Source: Bacteroidota bacterium (lineage in GTDB: Bacteria > Bacteroidota > Bacteroidia > Bacteroidales > VadinHA17). From it: a stretch of 8,139 bases of DNA. The notes under the pieces were generated by a model. The model was not told the origin of the DNA. It saw only the letters and a program-made list of their open reading frames with translations, and made no database searches. Location: the NCBI GenBank assembly GCA_030593185.1, contig JAUVHQ010000085.1:1-8139 (forward strand), given 5' to 3'. Shown in pieces: positions 1-5,505 of this stretch (position 1 is its first letter; each line of letters begins with the position of its first letter). The position numbers and the translations under genes are program-made.

Positions 1-402
1 GATAAAACCGGTGGATTCAATGCATTCATCCCCTTGAAATACAGGATGCTGAATAATGAACTATCAGATATAGGCGAAGTAACAACAATTGAAGATATGC
101 GCAATTTTGCCGTATCAAGGATCTACCTTGATAATTTCCCTCATATTAAGTCATACTGGCCAATGATAGGAAAAGAGACAACACAACTTTCCCTTTCTTT
201 CGGCGTGGATGATATTGACGGAACAATTGATGACACTACAAAAATATATTCGATGGCTGGAGCAGATGATAAAAAACCAACACTTTCAACCGACCAACTT
301 ATAACACTTATTAATGAGGCAGGAAGAACTCCGGTTGAGAGAGATACTCTCTATAATATTATCAGGGAATATGGAAAGAATGGAGAAGTTGAAAGTTTGT
401 AA
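1..402 (+). CDS. mqnE: Aminofutalosine synthase MqnE, C-terminal part (5' end outside window)
   Basis: The frame is open from the first base, so this is the last 133 residues of a longer gene; an apparent TTG start at 34 is internal. MqnE is a radical SAM enzyme that joins the product of MqnA (3-[(1-carboxyvinyl)oxy]benzoate) to SAM-derived adenosyl radical chemistry, giving aminofutalosine in the futalosine route to menaquinone. The visible part carries the family's C-terminal signature: an N-A-F-I-P-L segment, then F-P-H-I-K-S-Y-W-P-M-I-G, then L-S-F-G-V-D-D-I-D-G-T-I, and near the end E-A-G-R-T-P-V-E-R-D-T-L-Y-N. The CxxxCxxC iron-sulfur motif would lie upstream, outside the window. The related MqnC and CofH share the fold, but this wording fits MqnE best. 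The last residues (V-E-S-L) are encoded by a copy of the repeat that fills the following gap, so the extreme C-terminus may be recently remodelled. Confidence 0.88.
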   Translation, partial: DKTGGFNAFIPLKYRMLNNELSDIGEVTTIEDMRNFAVSRIYLDNFPHIKSYWPMIGKETTQLSLSFGVDDIDGTIDDTTKIYSMAGADDKKPTLSTDQLITLINEAGRTPVERDTLYNIIREYGKNGEVESL

Positions 403-490
403 AGTTGAAAGTGAAGAATAAAGAGTTGAAAGTTTATAAAGCTCAACGCCTACTTTCTACTTTATAACTTTATAACTTTATAACTTTAAA
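388..490. repeat. A/T-rich direct, tandem and inverted repeat cluster after mqnE
   Basis: Three kinds of repeat overlap here. A 17-base unit GTTGAAAGTTTGTAAAG at 388-404 recurs at 425-441 with one mismatch, and its first nine bases also occur at 404-412. An 8-base unit CTTTATAA is repeated in tandem from 460 to 483 (three copies plus a partial one). The left part (401-433) and right part (452-487) are imperfectly complementary, with a perfect 6-bp core (GAAAGT 428-433 with ACTTTC 452-457) around an 18-base loop, so the RNA could form a hairpin. It may end or protect the mqnE transcript, but there is no GC-rich stem followed by a U-tract as in a classical intrinsic terminator. The first copy overlaps the last codons and stop of mqnE. 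Confidence 0.7.
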
Positions 491-501
491 CTTAATAATT
501 T

Positions 502-509
502 TATATTTG
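502..509 (+). promoter_or_regulatory. Candidate Bacteroidota -7 promoter element for the PASTA operon
   Basis: TATATTTG matches the TAnnTTTG consensus known for the -7 box of the main Bacteroidota sigma factor. It lies 28 bases before the ATG at 538, leaving room for a short untranslated leader. No good TTTG/TTG -33 box is visible at the usual spacing, where the 8-base tandem repeat ends, so the call rests on one box and its position. No Shine-Dalgarno sequence precedes the ATG, as is common in this phylum. Confidence 0.5.
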
Positions 510-537
510 CCTTTACGTTACTATACTAAATATAATC

Positions 538-1368
538 ATGAAATTTCTAAGTTTTCTGATCAGTAAAGTTTTCCTTAAGAATCTTTCCATTGCAATACTT
601 ATTGCCGCGGGGGTTATTTTCGGAAGTCTTCTTTTCCTTCATATATACACAGGTCATGGACGAGTAAGGCAAGTGCCGGATTTCAAAGGAATGAACCCTG
701 AAGAGGTGGAAAAAGTAACGAAAAAACATAAGTTGCAATTCGTAATTATTGATTCTATTTATTCACAGCAGGTTGAAAGAGGACATGTGGTGCTCCAACA
801 TCCTGAACCGGGTTTTAATGTTAAGAAAACCCGGAAAATATTTCTGACAATCAATGCTGTAAAACCCGAGATGGTAAAAGTGCCAAATGTTGTGGGATTG
901 TCTCTCAGACAAGCCAGGTCGTTACTCCAAACCAGCGGACTAATTATTGGAAAGTTAAGTTTTGTCCCCGACCTCGCGAGAAATAATGTCCTGAAACAAA
1001 AAAATAATGGTATTGAGATTGAAGAGGGTGATTCACTTAAAAAGAATGCAGTTATTGACCTTGTGCTGGGTAAAGGATTAAGTAACCAAAAAACACCTGT
1101 TCCCGATCTTGTTTCTCTCAATCTGGAAATTGCTAAACAGAAAATCCTGGGGTCTTCTTTGAACCTGGGTGCTTATACATTTGATGAAACTATTGAAAAT
1201 GAAGAAGACTCAATAACTGCATTTATCTGGAAGCAAAATCCTGAATATGCCGAAAATTACCGTATACCATTGGGATCATCAGTATATATTTGGCTAACTG
1301 TTGATTTAACAAAACTACCACAAACTGATACAACAACTATAAAATTGGAGTTGGATAGTGAAATATAA
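538..1368 (+). CDS. Membrane-anchored protein with three PASTA domains
   Basis: This 276-residue protein has a short cytoplasmic N-terminus, one hydrophobic membrane segment at about residues 16-37, and an extracytoplasmic tail of three PASTA-like domains: about 43-107 (starting V-R-Q-V-P-D-F-K-G-M), 113-179 (V-K-V-P-N-V-V-G-L) and 186-257 (T-P-V-P-D-L-V-S-L). Each has the typical V-P-x-[FVL] opening, and the first two end in a hydrophobic strand before the next begins. PASTA domains in other bacteria occur in Ser/Thr kinases and penicillin-binding proteins and can bind peptidoglycan or septal components. Here there is no kinase or transpeptidase domain, so the protein is at most a binding or structural factor. 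A role in the cell wall is inferred from the domain and from ddl nearby. It starts the apparent operon; the ATG at 538 is the first start in frame and directly precedes the membrane segment. The end overlaps the next gene by 11 bases. Confidence 0.9.
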   Translation: MKFLSFLISKVFLKNLSIAILIAAGVIFGSLLFLHIYTGHGRVRQVPDFKGMNPEEVEKVTKKHKLQFVIIDSIYSQQVERGHVVLQHPEPGFNVKKTRKIFLTINAVKPEMVKVPNVVGLSLRQARSLLQTSGLIIGKLSFVPDLARNNVLKQKNNGIEIEEGDSLKKNAVIDLVLGKGLSNQKTPVPDLVSLNLEIAKQKILGSSLNLGAYTFDETIENEEDSITAFIWKQNPEYAENYRIPLGSSVYIWLTVDLTKLPQTDTTTIKLELDSEI

Positions 1369-3244
1369 TCATTCAATACATATAATCAGTATAATTGCAT
1401 TTTTCTTATTGTTTGGCAATGAAACTCCGGCCCAGGAAAAGCTTACAGGGTTATCAGTTAATCCTGTATTAATACAATATAACAAAACACACAGGAAAAC
1501 TATTCATTTAAAAAGCAAGGCAACACCGGATACTTTATCGCTCCCTTTTTTCGATGATTTTTCATCAACCAGGGTTGTCCCTGACCAGAACAGATGGACT
1601 GATAAAAATGTATTTATTAATACTGAATATCCTGTTAGCCCGGTATCAATTGGAGTAGCTACATTTGATGCAATTGATAATACCGGCGCCCTGTACGAAG
1701 ATGCGAACTCTTTTAGTTTTGAAGCTGATCATCTTACATCCAAACCTATTTATCTTGATTATCCTGCTTCAGATAATATTTATCTTAGTTTTTATTACCA
1801 GGCAGGCTGGGAGAAAAAACTATCTGATACACCTGAATACCGTGATTCACTTGTACTTGAGTTTTTTTCACCTGAAGATACTCTATGGCATTCCGTGTGG
1901 TTTAAACCCGGATTCGACAGTTCTACCGTTTTTATCCCTGTAATTATTCCTGTTACTAATGAAAAATTCCTTGCTAATGGATTTCGCTTCAGGTTTAGGA
2001 ACTGGGCCAGTCTGACATCAAACAATGATGATCCGGGCATGGTTACTAACTGTGATCATTGGCATATTGACTATATTATCCTGGACAAGAACAGGAATCC
2101 GGCAGATACAATCCCTGAGGATGTTGCTTTTATCCGTCCAATTCAATCATTATTAACAACATATGAATCAATGCCCTGGGATCATTTCCGTGAAGCTTTT
2201 CTATTCGAAATGGGTGCAAAAATACCTATATGGTATAAAAATAATGATGACCTTACGAGGAATGTTACAAGAGAATTCCAAATTACTGATGTTTATGAGA
2301 ATTCTGTAGTCCATTCTTATACCGGGGGTGCTGCCAATATAGATCCATGGGAGGTAATTAATTACGAATCGGGTTTGTTCTTTACATATAATACAAACAA
2401 TCCCGATTCAGCATTGTTCGAGGTAAAAAGTTACCTGGTAACGGATGATTTTGATGAGAAAATAAATGACACTGTAGTTTATTACCAGAGATTCAATAAT
2501 TATTTTGCTTACGATGACGGATCTGCTGAATCGGGATGGGGCATTGGCGATGGTGAAGCAGCTTACCAGTTTAAAACTTACATCCCTGATTCGTTGCGAG
2601 CTATTCAAATCTATTTCAACCAGTCATTTAATAGCGGCAACAAAATAAGTTTTACCCTGAAAGTATGGGGGGATAATGAAGGGAAACCAGGCGAACTACT
2701 TTACAGTCAACCCGGTGAAGCACCCATATACAGTGATAGTCTGAACCAGTTTATTACCTATACACTCGATACAACATTATATATCTCCGGATTGTTTTAT
2801 ATTGGCTGGGAACAAAATCTTAATACCTCATTAAATGTTGGTTTCGATTTTAATCGTGTAAGCAATAATAAATTATTTTATACTGATGTTGTTGACCAGC
2901 AAAAAATGTGGATCCAGTCGGCAACCATTATACCAGGAGCTTTAATGTTGCGTCCCGTGGTTGGTAAATCTGTTTTAGCAGCTAATCTTATTAAAATACC
3001 TGTAAAGCCCTTAATAATCTATCCTAATCCTGCAAAAGAGTTTATAAATATTTCAGTACCAGGAGAAACCTGTTTTTCCGGATGCCGTATTTTAATCTTC
3101 AATATCTATGGGAAGCAGGTCTTTTCATCCGAAAATTTCAATAAAAGGATATCTGTTGAAAGATTTGATCCGGGTATATATTTTGTAAGGATCACTAAAA
3201 ATGGAATTCCTGTTGGATCAGCAAAATTCATTCTTATTCGCTAA
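1358..3244 (+). CDS. Secreted protein of unknown function with T9SS type A sorting domain
   Basis: This is a 628-residue protein of unknown function that should leave the cell through the type IX secretion system. Residues 1-25 form a signal peptide with likely cleavage at T-P-A before Gln26. Residues about 62-245 form a beta-rich region opening with L-P-F-F-D-D-F-S and containing G-V-A-T-F-D-A, reminiscent of jelly-roll or MAM-like domains. A second beta-rich region at about 382-485 opens F-A-Y-D-D-G-S-A-E and ends F-Y-I-G-W-E-Q. Residues 552-628 are a type A sorting domain: I-Y-P-N-P near the start, F-N-I-Y-G-K mid-domain, and G-I-Y-F-V-R-I followed by K-F-I-L-I at the end. No catalytic motif is recognisable. 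The start is GTG: an in-frame stop lies at 1340-1342, no other usual start codon occurs between it and 1358, and the signal peptide begins right here. It overlaps the PASTA gene by 11 bases, so translation may be coupled. The sorting call is strong; the role is unknown. Confidence 0.88.
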   Translation: MKYNHSIHIISIIAFFLLFGNETPAQEKLTGLSVNPVLIQYNKTHRKTIHLKSKATPDTLSLPFFDDFSSTRVVPDQNRWTDKNVFINTEYPVSPVSIGVATFDAIDNTGALYEDANSFSFEADHLTSKPIYLDYPASDNIYLSFYYQAGWEKKLSDTPEYRDSLVLEFFSPEDTLWHSVWFKPGFDSSTVFIPVIIPVTNEKFLANGFRFRFRNWASLTSNNDDPGMVTNCDHWHIDYIILDKNRNPADTIPEDVAFIRPIQSLLTTYESMPWDHFREAFLFEMGAKIPIWYKNNDDLTRNVTREFQITDVYENSVVHSYTGGAANIDPWEVINYESGLFFTYNTNNPDSALFEVKSYLVTDDFDEKINDTVVYYQRFNNYFAYDDGSAESGWGIGDGEAAYQFKTYIPDSLRAIQIYFNQSFNSGNKISFTLKVWGDNEGKPGELLYSQPGEAPIYSDSLNQFITYTLDTTLYISGLFYIGWEQNLNTSLNVGFDFNRVSNNKLFYTDVVDQQKMWIQSATIIPGALMLRPVVGKSVLAANLIKIPVKPLIIYPNPAKEFINISVPGETCFSGCRILIFNIYGKQVFSSENFNKRISVERFDPGIYFVRITKNGIPVGSAKFILIR

Positions 3245-3261
3245 ACTGACCGGGCAAAATA

Positions 3262-4290
3262 ATGTTGAAACAAAATAACATGGATGATCGTGAGGAGATG
3301 TATGAACATTTCCATTTTGAAGTTGATAAAGGTCAAAGTCCGTTACGCATCGATAAATACCTGGTTAATAAAATTGAGAATGTTTCCCGCAACAGGATGC
3401 AGAATGCTGCTGATGCCGGCAACATCCTTGTAAATAATAAACCTGTTAAGTCAAATTATAAAGTAAGACCCGCTGATACAATAAGTATTGTTTTGTCTTA
3501 TCCCCCAAGGGAAATTGAAATTATTCCTGAGAATATACCCCTGGATATAATATATGAGGACAACCACCTTATTGTATTGAATAAAAAAGCGGGAATGGTT
3601 GTTCATCCCGGTCATGGAAATTTCGATGGCACACTGGTTAATGCATTATATTATCATTTTAAAGACCTGCCACTTTTCCAGTCCGGGGAAATAAGAGCAG
3701 GACTTGTACACAGACTTGACAAAGACACAAGCGGTTTGCTGGTTATTGCCAAAACTGATATGGCGCACAATAAACTGGCTAAACAATTCTTTAACCGGAC
3801 AATTGGGCGAAAATACCTTGCAATAGTATGGGGGGAACCCAAACAAGCTGAAGGCACTATTATCGGACATATAGGCAGGAATCCAAAAGTTAGGGTTAAA
3901 ATGTTTATATTCCCTGATGGTTCACATGGAAAACATGCGGTTACTCATTATAAAGTATTGGAATACCTGGGATATATAAGTCTTGTTGAATGTAAGCTTG
4001 AAACAGGGAGGACACATCAGATACGTGTACATTTCCAATATATAAAACATCCTCTTTTCAACGATAGAGATTATGGAGGCGACAGAATTCTCAGGGGAAC
4101 TACATTCACGAAATATAAACAATTTGCGCAGAATTGTTTCAAGATACTACCCCGCCATGCATTACATGCACAATCACTCGGGTTTATTCATCCTGCAACT
4201 GGTAAACCAATGGCATTCGATTCAAACCTCCCGGATGATATGGCAACGGTTATTGAAAAATGGAGGAAATATACAGGAAACAGACAATAA
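3262..4290 (+). CDS. rluD: RluD-type 23S rRNA pseudouridine synthase (RluA family)
   Basis: The protein isomerises uridines to pseudouridine in RNA; RluD of E. coli modifies helix 69 of 23S rRNA, and this is the closest match in architecture. An S4 RNA-binding domain occupies about residues 26-78 (L-R-I-D-K-Y-L, then I-L-V-N-N-K-P-V). The catalytic domain follows from about 95, with H-R-L-D-K-D-T-S-G at 150-158; Asp153 is the expected catalytic residue. R-T-H-Q-I-R at 250-255 and the late H-A-L-H-A-Q-S-L-G-F-I-H-P are also family signatures. Length (342) is normal. Three in-frame ATGs are possible: 3262, 3280 and 3298. The region around E-E-M-Y-E-H-F (from residue 11) already looks family-like, so 3280 is as plausible as 3262. 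Only 17 bases separate it from the T9SS gene, suggesting cotranscription. The exact target uridines cannot be read from the sequence. Confidence 0.92.
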   Translation: MLKQNNMDDREEMYEHFHFEVDKGQSPLRIDKYLVNKIENVSRNRMQNAADAGNILVNNKPVKSNYKVRPADTISIVLSYPPREIEIIPENIPLDIIYEDNHLIVLNKKAGMVVHPGHGNFDGTLVNALYYHFKDLPLFQSGEIRAGLVHRLDKDTSGLLVIAKTDMAHNKLAKQFFNRTIGRKYLAIVWGEPKQAEGTIIGHIGRNPKVRVKMFIFPDGSHGKHAVTHYKVLEYLGYISLVECKLETGRTHQIRVHFQYIKHPLFNDRDYGGDRILRGTTFTKYKQFAQNCFKILPRHALHAQSLGFIHPATGKPMAFDSNLPDDMATVIEKWRKYTGNRQ

Positions 4291-4291
4291 T

Positions 4292-4443
4292 GGGTTGTTT
4301 CAAAAGCCTTTGTGGCTCTTTGTGACTTCTTAGTGTTTCTTTGTGTTTAACTCTTAAAAGACTATTACACAGAGGTTCACAAAGAAAACACAAAGGACCA
4401 CAAAGAGAAGAATAGTAACCATTACACTCCTTTGAAACAGCCC
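4292..4443. repeat. Imperfect palindromic MITE-like element with terminal inverted repeats
   Basis: The ends are GGGTTGTTTCAAA (4292-4304) and TTTGAAACAGCCC (4431-4443), inverted copies matching at 12 of 13 positions. Inside, CTTTGTGGCTCTTTGTG at 4308-4324 is the inverted counterpart of 4389-4405 (15 of 17 positions), and further CTTTGTG / CACAAAG units occur on each side (for example 4348-4354 and 4371-4377). There is no open reading frame of its own, so the element would have to be moved by a transposase elsewhere. The motif ATAAT sits directly left of the element and one base to the right of it, hinting at a target duplication that also includes the rluD stop codon, but this is weak in such AT-rich flanks. 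CTTTGTG-rich repeats of this style are, to my recollection, scattered in genomes of Bacteroidota and some other phyla. Transcribed, it would fold into a long hairpin at the rluD 3' end and could separate rluD from ddl. Confidence 0.72.
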
Positions 4444-4472
4444 TATAATATTTTATTTTAATATTTTGTTCT

Positions 4473-4480
4473 TACCTTTA
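4473..4480 (+). promoter_or_regulatory. Weak candidate -7 promoter element for ddl
   Basis: TACCTTTA agrees with TAnnTTTG at all but the last base and lies 35 bases before the ddl ATG. No clear -33 TTTG box is seen at the right distance. A promoter is expected because ddl follows a palindromic element that may stop readthrough from rluD, but the precise site is uncertain in this very AT-rich stretch. Confidence 0.33.
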
Positions 4481-4515
4481 ACAGATCAATTTTCAAATTT
4501 CATTTTTTACAACAC

Positions 4516-5505
4516 ATGAAAAAGAACATTGCTGTTATAGCCGGAGGAAATTCCTCAGAGTTTCCTGTTTCAATCCGAAGTGCAGAACAGATAGCCGGAG
4601 AACTTGACCCGGGCAAATATGACGTTTACAAAATCATTATTAAAGGAACAAACTGGATTATTGAAGATAAAAAGACCGGACAGATCCCGGTGAACAAAGA
4701 TGACTTTTCCTGCAATACTCCCACGGGGAAACTGAAATTTGATTGTGCACTTATTACAATCCACGGCACTCCGGGTGAAGATGGCAAATTGCAGGGATAT
4801 TTTGAATCACTGAACATCCCATACACAACCTCAGGGATTCTCTCTTCATCTCTCACATTCAATAAAAAAGCAACCAAACTATTCCTGAAACCATTTGGCA
4901 TCCTTTCTCCCGCATCAATATATCTTTGCAAAGGGGAACTTCTTAAAACAGAAACAATTATCGACAAGCTGGGACTTCCGGTTTTCGTTAAACCCAATCA
5001 AAGCGGCTCTAGTTTTGGTGTTACAAAAGCAGATAATGAAACCACACTTGAAAAAGCAATAAGCCACGCATTTGAAGAAGGTGATGAAATAATTATTGAA
5101 GAATTTATTGAAGGTTCTGAAATAACCTGTGGCTTGCTGAAAGCAGGAAGCAAGGAAATTGTTTTCCCTTTATGTGAAATAATAAGCAAAAACGAGTTTT
5201 TTGATTATGAGGCTAAATATACTCCATCAAAAGCTGAAGAGATAGTACCTGCCCGGATATCCGCCGACAAAACAAGAGAATGTCAGTCGCTTGCTTCATA
5301 TATTTATTCTGCCGTTGACTGCAGAGGAATTGTAAGAATAGATTTTATTCTCTCAGGCGATAAGTTTTACTTCCTTGAAGTGAACACTATTCCCGGGATG
5401 AGTGCTGAAAGCATTATTCCTAAAATGGCAAGGAAATATGGTATTAGTCTGAGAAAAATATATACACTGGTTATGGATGATGCTTTTGCACGTCATCAAA
5501 CATAA
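4516..5505 (+). CDS. ddl: D-alanine--D-alanine ligase
   Basis: This cytoplasmic ATP-grasp ligase joins two D-alanines, which MurF then adds to the peptidoglycan precursor. The 329 residues are normal length. The N-terminal G-G-N-S-S-E-F-P-V-S carries Glu15, matching the first member of the E. coli DdlB catalytic triad (E15, S150, Y216). H-G-T-P-G-E-D-G follows near residue 85. The ATP-grasp part has F-V-K-P-N-Q-S-G-S-S-F-G with Lys159 and Ser165, then I-I-E-E-F-I-E-G, then F-D-Y-E-A-K-Y with Tyr235 in the position that favours D-alanine over D-lactate as second substrate. The C-terminus has F-L-E-V-N-T-I-P-G-M, with the metal-binding Glu and Asn. The ATG at 4516 is the natural start just before the first beta strand, with no Shine-Dalgarno sequence. 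Its last 10 bases overlap the converging gcvP end. All key residues are present, so it should be active. Confidence 0.95.
   Translation: MKKNIAVIAGGNSSEFPVSIRSAEQIAGELDPGKYDVYKIIIKGTNWIIEDKKTGQIPVNKDDFSCNTPTGKLKFDCALITIHGTPGEDGKLQGYFESLNIPYTTSGILSSSLTFNKKATKLFLKPFGILSPASIYLCKGELLKTETIIDKLGLPVFVKPNQSGSSFGVTKADNETTLEKAISHAFEEGDEIIIEEFIEGSEITCGLLKAGSKEIVFPLCEIISKNEFFDYEAKYTPSKAEEIVPARISADKTRECQSLASYIYSAVDCRGIVRIDFILSGDKFYFLEVNTIPGMSAESIIPKMARKYGISLRKIYTLVMDDAFARHQT

Noticed and set aside
460..488. Tandem 8-base repeats considered as a CRISPR or iteron array
   Set aside because: The units are directly adjacent with no spacers, are far too short for CRISPR, and no replication or cas gene is nearby; they are simple low-complexity repeats.
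403..537. Small RNA or tRNA gene in the mqnE/PASTA gap
   Set aside because: No tRNA cloverleaf or conserved RNA motif could be made out; the gap is explained by the repeat cluster and a promoter.
4073..4333. Plus-strand 86-codon frame overlapping the rluD end and the palindromic element
   Set aside because: It lies in another frame of the well-supported rluD gene, has no recognisable domain, and ends in the repeat; it is a shadow frame.
4626..4997. Minus-strand 123-codon frame opposite ddl
   Set aside because: It lies antisense within ddl, whose catalytic motifs are all intact; the translated sequence shows no family features.
4516..5505. Vancomycin-resistance type D-Ala--D-Lac ligase
   Set aside because: Tyr235 in the E-A-K-Y motif is the residue expected for D-Ala-D-Ala ligases, and no vanH or vanX partner is present.
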